Below are positions 24,201 to 38,138 of a stretch of 64,000 nucleotides of DNA, piece after piece. The notes under the pieces are model-generated. The model saw only the letters and a program-made list of their open reading frames with translations, had not been told where the DNA came from and ran no database searches. The stretch is from Strongyloides papillosus (lineage: Eukaryota; Nematoda; Chromadorea; Rhabditida; Strongyloididae), in NCBI GenBank assembly GCA_005656395.1, contig SRSI01000028.1, positions 2,108,001-2,172,000 on the forward strand, given 5' to 3'. How positions within the stretch are numbered: position 1 is the stretch's first letter; each line of letters opens with the position of its first letter. The translations under genes and the position numbers were made by a program.

Positions 24201-27090
24201 GGTAATAAATACATTTTCTTTTATTAAAAATAATAATTTCATATTATTCATGGTTTTATAGTTAATTATATTTTATATCAATGGTTTCTTAAAATTATAT
24301 GTAAAAGATTATTTAAAATGTCACCAAAAAATTGTAGGTGGACAAAAAAATTCTTTTAGTTCTTATTATCAGAGCATTACACAAACTAAATTCATTCCTG
24401 CTTAAATGTAGTAAAAATCTATTCGTCATCACTCTCTTTTTTCAAAATTCTTATTAGTTTTCTAAAAAGTACCAATTATAATAAATTTACCACGCACATA
24501 TCATTTACCCCAACTTAATTAAATTCACAATCATCCTGAAAATTATAAATGTAGAAGTTACAGTTAAGACACATTTATTTGTTTTAAATTAACAATTTTT
24601 TTATGAACATTTTAGTTTTACTTAAAAATTTTTATTCATTCTATTTAACAAGTTAATGATAGGGGAGAGTATATATTTTATCATATAAAATACAGGCTTT
24701 AAAATATTTGTGACGATTATTATGCACCTAAATAAAGATACAAATAGCTTTTCACTTTTAATAGTAAATATTCTTATCATATTTGATCAAATGCAAAAAA
24801 AAAGAATTAATTTTTAGGGTAAACTTTTTCATTTTTCTGCTTTCAATTTGACATTTTGACAACAGTAAACAAAATGAATGTAGATAATAATCTATTTTAT
24901 TGTTTTATTTTTTTAAAATATAATTTAAAATGTTATTTATTATTGTATTTTAAAACTTTATTCTTATGAGAGTAAAAATACTGAAATCACACTTTATACA
25001 TTAATCATACTTTTAGAAAAAAATCAATTGTTGATATATAAATTTTTTGGAAACCAGAATATATTTATTAAAGTTTTTTTTTATTTTTAGGTACAAAAAC
25101 CTTTTTATTTTCTGATAAGTAAACATAATAATTATTTTGAAATAATCATTTTATATATTTTCTTTCAATTTTCTTTTGATAATTACTTTTGATTGTAAAA
25201 AATAAAAATTTTTATTTATTATATACAAATATTATTAAAATATGCCTTTTGATAAAAAATAATAAAATTATATAGAATGATTGCGGACAATTTAAATGTT
25301 ACTTCTACCTGTGCCTTTGAGGTAAATATATTGTTGAGAAATTTTAAAATTCATCAACCAAAAAGCTAATGAAATATATTTAAGGTTTTTACAACTTTTA
25401 TCAACTGTGTATATCTTTAACCTATTAAATATTTCCACTAACATTTGATTTATGCGGTTTAACTAATAATTTTTAGGAACAACCTTTTAAAATGCTTTTT
25501 AAGAAGATTTTTCTTTTGTTTTTACATTTAGAATATTTATATCACTTTCCTACTATATATCTATTGAGATATGTTATAAATTTTAACAAAATGTGATTCC
25601 ACTATAAAGTTTGTTTCTTTTTGACAATGCCAAACCATTATTATTATTTGTCATGCTTTATAAAACTCGATGATATTTACATTTATAAAATTATTACTAA
25701 TTCAATCTTTACATATCATATTTTTTAGTTTTGTTTAATTAACATTCCTATCACAGTTGACTCATTTTTTTGTAGTTTTAACCTCCAAAAAATTTTTAAG
25801 ACATCAATTCATGCATCTGATTTAGTTTTATAAACCAAAAAATAATAATATATATATTTTATCATGACATGAAATATTAGATAGATATATTAATTTTAGA
25901 AGATAGATAAATTATCAAATCCCTATATACTTTTTTTGAAATATCTTCAATTTTCTAATATAAAAATCAATCTGTTGATTTTATTTATTAAAAGTAACTC
26001 GACAATTCTTTGTAAATATCTATATATATGTATATTTTAACTCCAACATCCAAAATAAAAAATTTTTCTACCAACTCTTTTACATTTCATAAAGATATAA
26101 TATTTTAAGCTGATTATATTAAGATAAACAAAATTTTTAGTATTTGGAACGAAAATTTTAAAGTACCTTTAGATAGTTTGTTAGTATCATTGTGGTTATA
26201 ATTATTAAAATATCTGTAATACATCATTTAATTAAAATGTATCACAGAAATAATAAAATAGATATGTACATTAATATAAAACTATTAACAGCTATTAGTT
26301 TTAGAATTTTTAAGATCAGGTATACATTAATATCCTAACAAAATCCTATTTTATTTACTACATTTATAATGTATTTATCACTTTTTATTATAAACTTCTA
26401 TAAAATATATGAATAATAATAATATATCGTATCAAATTATTTTAAATATTATACTTTTTGAAGATTTATTAAATATTAGTCAACAAATACTACTTTTCAA
26501 AAAACAGATACATTTTTTATATATACTAAAGAAAGTAGGTACGCTTTTTTTTATTTACACTTCAAAATTAATTTCGATTTATGAAATATTAACAATTTTT
26601 AAAGTGACATTTTAATCATTTATAATTTACATTTATTCTTCCACATTTCCCTATATACTTCATCTCAAATTCAACGACTTCCTCTTTAAAATATATACAA
26701 ACTACAACTTTTTTACCACTAATACTAATAAAAAACCCTTTTTTAACAATTTAATAATCTTTTTTAACATATAAATTAATTTTAATTCTCTTTTGACCAA
26801 CAAAAATATCTCTCGTTTACATTTCATATTATTTTTTATTACCTTTTTATTTATGATACGCATTTATATATATGTAAATTTTATATTTTTCCCTTTTGAT
26901 AAATTCTTTTTTCTAATAACATAAATTGATTAATTTTACAAGCATACCATAAAAAAAGATATTTTAATTTTACAATTATAGGTTAATCATCGTATAAATA
27001 TATAATCTCAATAATAAAAAAGAGCTGAAACTTTTCATCGAAATTTTTAATCTACAAATATATAAAATAATAATTTGTTGTAATCATTTA
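18231..27090. other. Long gene-poor spacer
   Basis: Nearly 9 kb of very AT-rich sequence. Its only open frames (for example 22964-23203 and 26409-26615, plus strand) are short, hydrophobic or Asn/Ile/Lys-rich, and lack any domain or paired splice sites. I found no tRNA or rRNA, no transposase and no clear inverted repeats. It may hold distal regulatory DNA for the flanking genes. Confidence 0.5.
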
Positions 27091-27111
27091 ATGTTAGTAG
27101 GCAATATAAAT

Positions 27112-29724
27112 ATGTCCGTTCAACCTGCGGACTTGTTGTTTAACAATTTCAATCAACTTAGGAAAGTTCCAGAAATTGATACAAATGGTGGGACAATTTT
27201 AAGTATTGAGGAGGTTTGTTAATAGATAAATCTTTCACTACTTTACAAGTAACTTATTATAGAGAGAAGAAATTGATCCAACAGATAATTGTAAGGTTCA
27301 AGTTATTGTATACCATATACTATCAGCTGATGGTACTGAAGAAAGTACAACTACAACAAGAAGAAAACTAAAAGTAATTTTACTAACATTCTTTCATTCA
27401 ATATATCACATTATTTTTAGGTTAATTGTACACAAAGTTTACGAAGATTGGAATTTACCGACGGTAAGGAAGCTAAAGTTGAGGAGAAAACTGAATTGAT
27501 TACTGGTGATTTATATGGTTTCCATGAACCAGTAATAAAAGACAACTCAAAACATGTCAAATTTGAAGGTACTGATCCAAATTCGCAATTCATTCTAAAC
27601 GATATGTATCGTCAATCCGAAAGTGGTTTCATGAACCTATTAAATCAAGAAAAGAATACATTTTTAGAATTATTTCCTGATCTTTTCAGTGAAATGAGAA
27701 CAAAACCAAAATTTTTCGAAATGCCATCAACTAAAGCTGAGACTATTGTCAATCCCGATGGTAGTACAACAACCAAATACCATTCATCAAAAAGTTATAG
27801 TTCACACTTCTCTAAACAAGAGACATTTATTAATGGTGTAAAGAAAGAATCAAAGAGTAAATTTAGAGCATTTTTAGAGTATAAAGGTCCTCAAGGAGGT
27901 TTTCAATTGACAATGAATGACAATGCAGATGGTGATATAAGTGAGGATGATGAAACGGAGAATGATGACAAAACGTCCCGCCTTGCTTTAAGTGAAATAG
28001 CTGATAATCACTCTGGATTTGCTATTGAGGGTTCAAGATCTGTACCAGCAATCTCTATAACATCCTCCAAAAGATATGATAAAGCATGGTATGCTGTTAA
28101 AGAACTTGTTGATTCTGAACAAAGATATGTTGAAAAATTACGCCTCCTTGAGGAGGTTTTTCGTAAACAAGTTGTTGAGGAGAAAGCACTTGATAAATCA
28201 ACAATTTCTTGCGTCTTTGCAAATATCTCATCACTTTACCAATTCCATAATTCTCATTTACTTCCTCAATTAATGGATCGCCTTAGAGAGTGGTCTTCTT
28301 GTAGAAAAATTTGTGATGTCGTCAAAAAACAAGCACCATTCCTAAAAATGTACTCAGAGTATACCCATAACTATAAAAAAGCAACCTCAGTATTTGAGGA
28401 ATCTCTTAAAAAGAAGAAAAATTTTGCTCAAATTGTTAAAAAAATTGAAAAAATGAGTGAATGTGAAAATCTTCCACTTGTTTCCCATCTTATTTGCCCT
28501 GTTCAAAGAGTTATGAGATATCAATTACTTTTACAAGAATACAAAAAACACCTTGTAGAGGGTGATCCTGACTATAATGATTGTGAAATTGCTTTAAATT
28601 TAGTACTAGAGGCAGCTTCACATGCCAATGAGATGATGAGAAAATTAGATAGATATAAAAATGTTCTTGAGGTACAAGAACAATTAGGTAATACAATAAC
28701 ATTAGTATCACCATCAAGAGAATTATTGAGAAAAATTAAATTATTAAAGATAAGTTCTAGTACCAATAAAGCTGAAGAACGTATACTATTTGTGTTTAAT
28801 GATCTATTCTTACTATCCTCTGAAAGAAATATATTTGGGGTTGCTAAATTTAAAATGAGAGCTATCTTTGATGCATGTTACTCACAAATATATGAGGGTG
28901 ATAACCTCGAAAGAGAACATAGTTTTTATTTAAGAGGAACTGATGGTAATATTGAAAATCAACCACAAAGACCAAGTAGGAGGGTTGAGTTGTCATGTGA
29001 GACATCCAAAGAAAAGAATGACCTTATGCAACTGTTGTGGAATGTTATAAATGATGCTAATGACCGTAAAAATTCATTTCCTAAAAGTATATCATGTAAT
29101 AGTAGTTTTTCATCTGGAAAATATGAAACTAAATGGTGTGCCAAATGTGAAAATGATATTCGTTGGCCATCGAAATCTATTAAGTGTTCTGGTTGCAATT
29201 TAAAATATTGTAAAAGATGTTTTGGTAATCTTAGGAATGAAGATAAAAAGAATAGAATATGTAATACTTGCAATGTAAATATGGATGAGAATGGGCAAAT
29301 TGCTTTGTCGAAATTACTAACACGACTTGATATGTTAGCTGTCCCAGCTAATGAAGGTGAAATTTTACATTCAAGTGATGTTATTCTCAAATGTAATGGA
29401 CGTTCAATTCATCGTTATTTTGTCCTTCGCAAAGACTTTTGCCTCTACTCCTACTCCACAAATGAAGATACCGTTGCATTGGCAATGTGTCCTGTATCAG
29501 GATGTGAAGTTTCACATATCAACGAAAAACATGGTTTTCAATTAAGGCACATTAATAGAAGTTATGATATTATAGCTCAAGATGCTGCTTCTCAAGCTAA
29601 ATGGATGGCTGTCCTTGACTTGGCCGCAAATGCCAGACACCCTAGTCAGGCAAGTGATGATGAAAATAGTAGTGGTGAAGAATCAAACAATAACAAAAAA
29701 AAGAGAGTTTCTAATCTTTTTTAA
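27112..29724 (+). CDS. FGD-family Rho guanine nucleotide exchange factor (DH-PH-FYVE-PH)
   Basis: Three exons (27112-27213, 27263-27373, 27421-29724) give 838 residues. An in-frame ATG at 27091 would add seven, but it overlaps an acceptor-like ATGTTAG, so 27112 is preferred. Residues 1-290 have no recognised fold and include acidic and Ser/Thr-rich parts. Residues about 292-480 are a DH domain (start KAWYAVKELVDSEQRYV, core LICPVQRVMRYQLLLQEY), the part that loads GTP onto Rho-type GTPases. A first PH domain follows (about 495-621), then a FYVE-like cluster of four C-x2-C pairs (about 642-690) and a second PH domain (about 711-807). This order is that of FGD1-6, which act on Cdc42 at membranes; C. 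elegans EXC-5 and TAG-77 are candidate orthologues. The FYVE-like finger lacks the usual RRHHCR basic motif. Poly(A) signal at 29800. Confidence 0.88.
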
Positions 29725-31337
29725 CTATTACTTTTCTATATGCACATATATACATTTTTATTGTAATCATCCATTGTAATGAAAAAAAATGATTAAAAAA
29801 ATAAATGTCTTATTCTTCTACCCAAGAAATGACGTACATATTATATATCTGTTATTTACCGTTCAACTCCTAGAAATCTAAAAATAACAACAAAGTACAT
29901 AATGTAAAAAAGTGTATTTTAAAATAAGATAAAATATTATTTAATTTTTTTTCATTCACTTAAAATGTTTAAATTAAAGTGAATGTAGTTTTATACGTTC
30001 ATAATTATACATAATATTTTCTAAAATGACGCTATTTTAAATTCTTATAATATTTTAAAATAAACAAATAGTTTAAAAATTGACAAAATATATATAAATA
30101 CATCGATAAGATATTTTATCTTTTTATATTTTTCAATTTTAAATCTATTAATTTAAATTAAGAGGTAACTGTTATTAATTAAAATGTGTATTAGTGATAT
30201 ATAATTTATTATTTTTTAATCTACTATTGATGATATCTTCTACTATTTAAATAAACACATTGAATTTTAAATTATCAAAGTGTTTTATTTTTTAATATTT
30301 TTATCTATCCGACAATTTGAGTATTGTTAAACTATTTATATAAAATTTATTGAAATTGTAATTTGTTATTAATATTTAATAGGTATATCAAATTGATGTC
30401 AGTATTTATCTCTCTTCATTTCATACAAAAGTACTTAAAAATAATATCATATTTACATGGTTACATCTCAAAATATATAAATTTATGGAGAAAAAAAAGC
30501 ATTAAATAATGATTTTATTTTCGAATAACTTTTAAGCTAAAAGAAATAAATTATTTTATATTTTTACATATTTTTTGTAAAATTACACAATGTTATTTTA
30601 ATAATATATTAATATATTTTTTAAATTAATTTCTAATTCTAATTGAGAACAATTTTTTACAATCTTTCTTTCTTTACATTCAGGTCATTTAAATGATTAG
30701 TATTTTTAACAGATATATTCTTTTTATGGTATATAATTTTATTTGTAAATTTAATTAAGAAATACTTTAGTATTTAAAAAGATTACGTTAAGATTATAAA
30801 TTATTGTAAAAAATAATTATTATTATTTTATAATTTAATTAAATGACAAAAGTATATTTGTTGTATTATATGATTAACTATCATTTTCTTTTATTGTTTA
30901 TTATTTACCTAATGAAAGGGATATTTTTATTGTCATTAATGTCAATTTTCCTTTTGTATGTCATGTCTCTTTCTTTTTCTGTAGAATAGGACTGTCAAAT
31001 TTTCCTAAGATCTTTTCCTCACTAATCTTTACCCTCATTTATATGTCTACCAGTACATTTATTTAAAACTTAGTATTTCATGTCTCTCCCTACATAATTT
31101 ATATCCAGTTCATTAAAAATGTCAAACTTTTTAACATTACACTAACTAAAATATATATTATACCTTTATTTTTGATCTTTTAATTATAAATAAATTAAAA
31201 TATATTTATCTACCATTGAAAAATAAATAAAAACAAGTCTTTTTATCGATAAGTAAGACAAAATTTTTCACTTTTCTAGATATAATTCTTCGCAAATTAT
31301 TTAAAGATATATTATTATCCAATTTTAAATTTTTTTA
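29725..31337. other. Intergenic between the Rho GEF and the GILT gene
   Basis: About 1.6 kb of AT-rich DNA. AATAAA at 29800 probably ends the Rho GEF transcript. I see nothing else. Confidence 0.5.
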
Positions 31338-32198
31338 ATGATTCTTAAAGTTATGGGTGCCCGATGTGGCATACCCCGTCAGTTAATTTATTCTATTGTT
31401 ACTCTTGGATTACTATATTTTATTATAAGAATAACTAATGATGATAAAAAACAAATTATTATATCTGGAGATTCATTTGATGATAGATATTTTAAACCAG
31501 TAGGTTTAGATTATTATAATTATGCAAAACTAGATTACCTTTTATTAATTTTTATAGGGTAATTTAAAAGAAGTCGATACATTAAATGATAATTCTATTG
31601 GATCTGGTAATAAAGTATTAGTTTCTGTGTATATGGAAGCACAATGTCCTGATACAACAAATTTCATTCAAACACATCTTCTAACAACTTGGGAACATCT
31701 TGGATCAACAGGAATGCTTGACATTCAAATTGTCCCATTTGGTAAAGCACGTTGTGAAGCTTTTGGTAATAATGATTACAAATGTGAATGTCAACATGGT
31801 GAAGCAGAGTGTGGCCTCAATTCACTTATGAATTGTGCGATACATTATCTAAAAGATCCCAATCGATTTGTTCCAATTATTGGTTGTGTTCAAGGTAAAG
31901 AAGATTTAGAGAGTGCACTAAATTTATGTGTTGGTGGTAAAGAACCGTCTCTTGCGGAAATGTATGTTTATTTTTATCTAATTTTACTATTATTTATAGT
32001 ATCACTAAATGTACCGTTGGAAAAGAAGGTCGTCTACTCTTAGCAATGGCTGGTAGAAAAACTGCATCACTTAATCCGGGTATTTCATTTGTTCCTTGGG
32101 TAATGGTAAATCACAAACGTGAAATTGATGCTTTTTATGCACTAGAGGAGAATGTTTGTATGAGATTGAATCCCAAACCAAAACAATGTAAAAATTAA
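31338..32198 (+). CDS. GILT-family thiol reductase
   Basis: Three exons (31338-31499, 31558-31961, 32000-32198), all in phase, give 254 residues. An N-terminal hydrophobic helix at about 16-31 follows a short basic stretch, so the protein is secretory or membrane-anchored. The GILT signature is clear: CQHGEAECGLNSLMNC, with C132, H134, C139 and C147. The active-site motif is C84-P-D-T87, so the second Cys of the usual CxxC is replaced by Thr. A C-terminal block with FVPWVMVNHKREID corresponds to the conserved region near the end of GILT proteins. GILT enzymes reduce disulfides in acidic compartments; in nematodes they have been linked to innate defence. With a single active-site Cys, a full reduction cycle is doubtful unless another thiol helps. 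The start at 31338 is the first ATG of the frame. Confidence 0.88.
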
Positions 32199-32710
32199 AA
32201 AAAAAGTATTAATTTATATAAAGATTTTTTTTAAAATTAGGGAATATTTGTGACATTAAATTTTTATTTATTAATTTAAAAAATAATGACAATTTTCACA
32301 CAATACTTTTATATATGAACATTTTTTTACTCATACACAATCTTGGAATAAAGAATACTTCTACATAATTTTCATGTTGAGACTATCACTTTGCAACAAC
32401 AATAAAAAATCAGAAACTCTTTAAGAAAACTGTAACTAGCTTAACTCAAAGTGTCGTGGAAAAAATTTCTAAATACTGGATGGTATATTTAATTATAATG
32501 AAACAAATATAAATATTATCAGTTTGAAGTTAAACATGGTCCTAAATAAATATTAATTATTACCATTGTTTCCTTTCTACATGAAACCAATTAACATGAT
32601 TGTCTAGTTAACAAGACAGATTAAATGAAAATTGATTAAATTTTTAAAAAATACATAGTTGGTTGAAGAAAGCCTAATTGATATATAATATACAAAACAA
32701 ATAATATACT
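32199..32710. other. Intergenic between two converging genes
   Basis: About 510 nt of AT-rich DNA between the ends of the GILT and mab-3-like genes, which point toward each other. Both 3' UTRs must lie here. Confidence 0.5.
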
Positions 32711-34122
32711 TTACATATTAAATGGAGAAAATTCCTGTTGGGTAAATAGATTTCCAATACCACTTTGATAAGTATTTAAAAAGGGATTAATCTGAAAGTT
32801 TAAATAGTTAAAATTTGATTGGATGCCTCGATTATGAATATTCAATGATTGTGAAAATATTTGCGGCATATTACCAAACATTGGTGTCATTGTTTGTTGT
32901 GTAATTTCACTTACTGGTGATAAAAAGTTCAATGTATTTGAAGGTATTGATGGTGATTGAAAAACATTATTCATAACATTATTCATTCCATTATTGTCAT
33001 AAACATTTTTAACATTATTCATGAAATGTAATGGTTCTAATTGATTTTGATGAAAGGGATACAATGTATTATATATAGATGGAAGGGTTTGTTTAAATTG
33101 ATTTTGAAAGATATTATCATAATTTGAAAGATTAAATTGTTGTGGAGTGGGTAAAGGTTGTGAGAAAAATGTATTTGAAACTATCGAACTGGTATCTGAT
33201 ATCTTGGGACATGGTATAGAGGTTGTAAAATTTACCATGTTACCTGATAAAAGTGATGTATTTTGCTTTGATTGAATATGATGATTATTTCCCACCACTT
33301 GATTATTAGCATTTGGTGTACTAATAATACCAGAAATTTCTTGAAGCGCACTTAATAAATCAACATATTTTGGCAGATTTGCAAATGTAAAATTACCCAT
33401 TTTATAAGTATCATTATCCAATTTCATCAAACCAAACAACTTCTTCAACTCTTTTTCATATTTTTTAGGATTTGATTGGAGTCTCCTAAGTTTTATTTGT
33501 TTGGCCATTAATTCTCTCCTATTATTAACAATAACACATAATTCACACTTACATCCAATATATGGACAATCTATCTTCCTATGTCCACGTAATAATATTT
33601 TACATCCATGAACAGCACAAAGAGCACATGTTGGTACTCTTTCTTTTGGTAAATTTGTTTTAGGAACTGCAGTAGTTATCACCTGTCTATCAACTAATTT
33701 TTTATGTAATTTGCTATTAAGAAATCGTCTTTTTGAGACCATTGAGCATTTATTACATTCACATTCAGTATATCTAAATACAAAATAAAAATCCTTTTAT
33801 ATGTTATATGAAATATTTAAGAATTACCTGCAGAAATTTTTGTGTCCTTTTCTTAAAACTTTTTGATTGTGATTGATACAACGTTGGCAATAGTAAAAAC
33901 GTTTTATAGGATCACTTATTACTTGTTTCAATTTTTGATTTTTCCTTACATTAGTAATTGCTTTATTATTTGGAGATAAAGATTCTATAGTCTCTGAATC
34001 ATTTGTCATACCTGTGAACATTGATGACAAATTTGATTCATCAGGCACTATAAAAGTTGTAATGATATTTTATGCATAATAAACTTACAAATATTCTTAT
34101 CAGTAGATGTGTAAAATGCCAT
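32711..34122 (-). CDS. mab-3: Two-DM-domain transcription factor, MAB-3-like
   Basis: Three exons on the minus strand (34122-34089, 34047-33828, 33773-32711) give 438 residues. The first exon, only 34 nt, supplies the ATG. Two DM zinc modules are present. The first (about 62-110) has YYCQRCINHNQKVLRKGHKN and, across an intron, YTECECNKC. The second (about 132-180) has PTCALCAVHGCKILLRGHRK, CPYIGCKCELCVIVNNRRELMAKQIKLRR. The rest is Asn/Gln/Pro/Phe-rich and looks disordered. Two DM domains in one protein is the hallmark of C. elegans MAB-3, a Doublesex relative that drives male features and represses yolk genes in males. The orthology rests on this architecture; another nematode DM gene with two modules is possible. 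The DM domain binds the DNA minor groove in the nucleus. Confidence 0.88.
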
Positions 34123-37100
34123 TATAATATTTTTTATTAAATTTATCAAACGAGATATTGCGTAATAGTAAACCTATAAAAGTATAGGATAATTATACCT
34201 AAAAATGATAAAAACAAATTAGTATATATAATTAATAGTTATATTTATTCACAAATGACATAAGTTTTTGCATGAAACTAAAAGATATAAATTATACAAA
34301 ATGTAATTTTCTTTTTGCATGTTATATTATAAAAGGTTTGTGCCATTAATATAAATAGACAAAAATAAATTTCTTTTCTGATACATAGATAAATGAAATT
34401 AAGTTGATTTTATTGTTATAATAGATAGATACCTTTCTTTCTAATGACACCAATAGCTTAAAATAACTTTAAGGCATATATATATAAAAAATAGACATAT
34501 GAAATCATCAATTCAGTCGCCTTTTTAATGCTTTTCTTTTATCTGAGAAGATTAAAAGTAATTGTAACAAACTACATACAGAGGTGAACGCTTGAAAATA
34601 AAGATGACTATATATCTTACAAATTCAGAAATTATAGATGTAATACTTTTATAAGCAAATCAAACTGACTTTCATGATAAGTAATTGGTAGTTAACTATC
34701 AATCATTTAATGTGGCAGACAAAAAGAATTATTGAAATGTATGTTAAATGTGTCCATAAAAGATAATAAAACAAAATTACGGTGAAAATTTTTGATAGAA
34801 AATAAGACATTTTTTTGATAAACTATATATCCATAAATTAAAAAATATTTTATTAAATTACAAAGTAGTATTGTAAAAATATTTTAGATAATATTTTAAT
34901 AATACTACTATTTTTGATATGAAAAGATATATATTTACACAATAAATTTTTTTCCTACAATACAAATTTTTAATGTAGAAGGCTATGTCTTATATATTTT
35001 AAGAAATTTTTTGATAATTAAAAATATATTGCACAAATATATTACTAACTCGCTGATGGTGGTATAATAAAAAAATGTCTCTTTTAAGTACTAATGTTTC
35101 TCTTAAAATGATACTGATAACAATATGACTTTCATAAACTTTTCTTATTGTAGTGCTTCATTCTTATTGTTTTATTATAACAAAATTTTGAAGGAAAAAT
35201 GTAACCCCTATATATGATATTTTCTAGCAAAAAAAAATTTAAAAATAGGTAGTTTGATATTATCATATTCATACTTAATGTGAAAACCATATTTTAAGAA
35301 ATAATTATTTTGCTTTTTGTAGTTCGAATATTTTTCATGATAAATAATAAGCAATTATAATATTTTATGAATTACATTTATGATATTTGAATAATTAGTA
35401 CAGGTAATTTTTTTCAATTATAAAGTATCAAAAATAATTAGTTTTATTATGCAGCTACTTCAAAATTTTACAAACATTTTAGAATAAAATATTATTATAC
35501 TTTCAATCAAATGTCGTAAATAACTTAGTTTCTACCTATTAGTTTTCAAAAGATACGTTTACATTTGTAGTGTAATGAAAACTACAAATAAATAACTAAT
35601 GAGTTTGTCTGGGAGATGGTAATAAACAAAATTCACTATAATAATATTAAATTTAATACTATTTATCAAGATATAGTACACATTACTTACTGATATCAAG
35701 GAAAACTCTTTTTTATTTTTTTGTTAATTTTTCTGTCTTATCTTTTAAATAAACCATTTACGCATTTTACGATAAAAACATTTAAAAAAGAGGTTATAAT
35801 AAGTACAACTAGTATGACTTGTAAATATTATAAAAATACATTTTCCACAATAAATTCATGCGAAAAAAAATTCTTAATATCTAGAATTCATTTTTAGTAT
35901 CACACTGTACTTTTCCTTGAACACCATCAGAAAAGTAATTTCACGATAAAAATGGAAAACATCTTTACTCAAAAGACAAATCATATTTTGATTTATTAAA
36001 AAAAAGAATAATTTATAAAAGAGAGAAGATGTTACAATAAATTAATAAGTTTTGAAATAAATCACTCGTAAAATATAACGGAAATACTTTTTAAAAACTT
36101 AATTATACGCCTATTTTTTCGTATTCTATAAAATTATCATATTATCTAACTATTTCATATTATTTTTCTAAACAATAATTAATGTAAATAATAGTTCGTG
36201 TAGTATTAAATAATTTAGGCGCTCATACTTTAAATAAAACATTGGCATTATAAAGGAAAATACCATTTAAATGTTTAAATCAAAGAATTTTGCCTTTCAA
36301 AAATATTTTTAATAAGTAGTACGATAAGAGTGTCTAAAAAAATATTTTAAAATTTAAAAGAATATTTAAATAATAGTACTAAAATAATTTGTGTTAGTAT
36401 ATTAAAAAACACTTTTTTGATTATTACATTATAAATTTATAAAAAAACTCTTAAATGTACTATAAAAACAATTTTTTATGTCAAATAATATCCATTTTAT
36501 GTATAATAGAGTATAAAAAAAAGAGAACTAATTGAAATAAAATAATATTTAAGAACTTCATAACAAATAAATGATATTATTTTGTATGCATTCACTAAGT
36601 TCAATCTCTACAATTACCGTCCATTACAATCACGTTTTCCAAATATTGTTTCATTTTTTTTATTATTGCATCCTCCTATATTTTTGATAGTATGCAATTG
36701 AGACACATACAATTTATGAAACATTTATGTACATCATGAATATTTATGTTTAACTTCTAAAAACAACTGTAGATACAATTAAAAAATAAATTGCTTTTTT
36801 ATGATTATACTTAACCAAATAAATGTTAAATTCAATGGTTTTTTATTTTTTTAACAATCCATAATTCTTTTATTCCGTCCTTTCGAATAAGTCTCCGTTT
36901 TAAATGGTTCCCAGAAGTGTATTATTATACATAGACCACCCTTAATAATTTTTTTTTAACAAATTCCATCTAATTCTCCATTAATATTTTTTTCTTTACT
37001 ATGTTTTTGAGTAATTGCTAAATATTTCCAACATTTCAACTACCATATAATATCTGCAATTTTTTTTATTAGTGATAATAAATTTTTAAAAAATATTAAA

Positions 37101-38138
37101 ACAATTCTTTTATAAATGAAATCATTTGAATGTAATTGATAAGTTAAACGTGTCGCTAATAGAATATGATTTTAATATACTTTTATATCAAGTCATTCAA
37201 ATATTATTATAAAAAAATTAAAATCATGTGTTTAAACAAATACAGAAAAAAAAGCTAATCATTTTTGAAAAAAATTTTTTATAGATACATTTTTTTACCT
37301 TACTTTATGTATTTAAAGTGATTCATTTATATCTATAAATATAAAGTAAAAATTAAAAATGTCTACACAAAAAAATTACATAATATAATTTTGCAAATAT
37401 ATAATTGTATTCTAATATTTAGAGCTTACATTAAATATATAATACTATTAAGGTAAAAGTATTAATATTGAAGTTTGAATATTTTAAAAACAAAGGATAT
37501 TAAAATATATTATTTCATTTTTCCTTCTGTTCAAAAAATTTATAATATCATGAACAAACATCATTTTTTATGCAATCTCTTTTAAAATATTTGCTTTGTT
37601 CGAAAAAATATTTATTTTTAATATGAAGGAGGACTATTTAGTTGATATATTTTGTATCATATTAAATATATATATTAATATATTCCCTATTCTGACGCTG
37701 ATTTAAAGGCGCAATATAACTTTTGTTTCTTTTTTACTATATTTAAAAGTTTGTGTGCTTAAATATTAATGATTGTTTTACTAATCTACAAGATTTATAT
37801 ATATAGCATGACACAATTCGCTTATATCTATATATAGATATATATTAATTATAGATGCCAACTTTAATAGCCTATCAATATGTTTTTGGTTAGAAGAAAC
37901 ATTTTATTCCTAGGTCAACATATAGTTTGTTTTCAATATGATTATATTCACGCCTCCTTCATGACTTTATTATGCTAATTTATTTTACATTCTATCATTC
38001 CTCCTATAAATTCATCCTTCATTCTAAAGATTTTAAAAAATTTTAGATTGCTGAGTTGTTATATTACTACACTCATTTCATTTGATCTACTTTCCATTTC
38101 ATTTAGTAAGAATACTATATATTTATATATAAAATAAA
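34123..38138. other. Intergenic between mab-3-like and ain-1-like genes
   Basis: About 4 kb of very AT-rich DNA between divergently transcribed genes. It probably contains the regulatory regions of both. No gene, RNA or repeat was recognised. Confidence 0.5.

Noticed and set aside
26409..26615. 68-codon plus-strand frame
   Set aside because: Low-complexity Ile/Asn/Leu/Lys composition, probably a chance frame.
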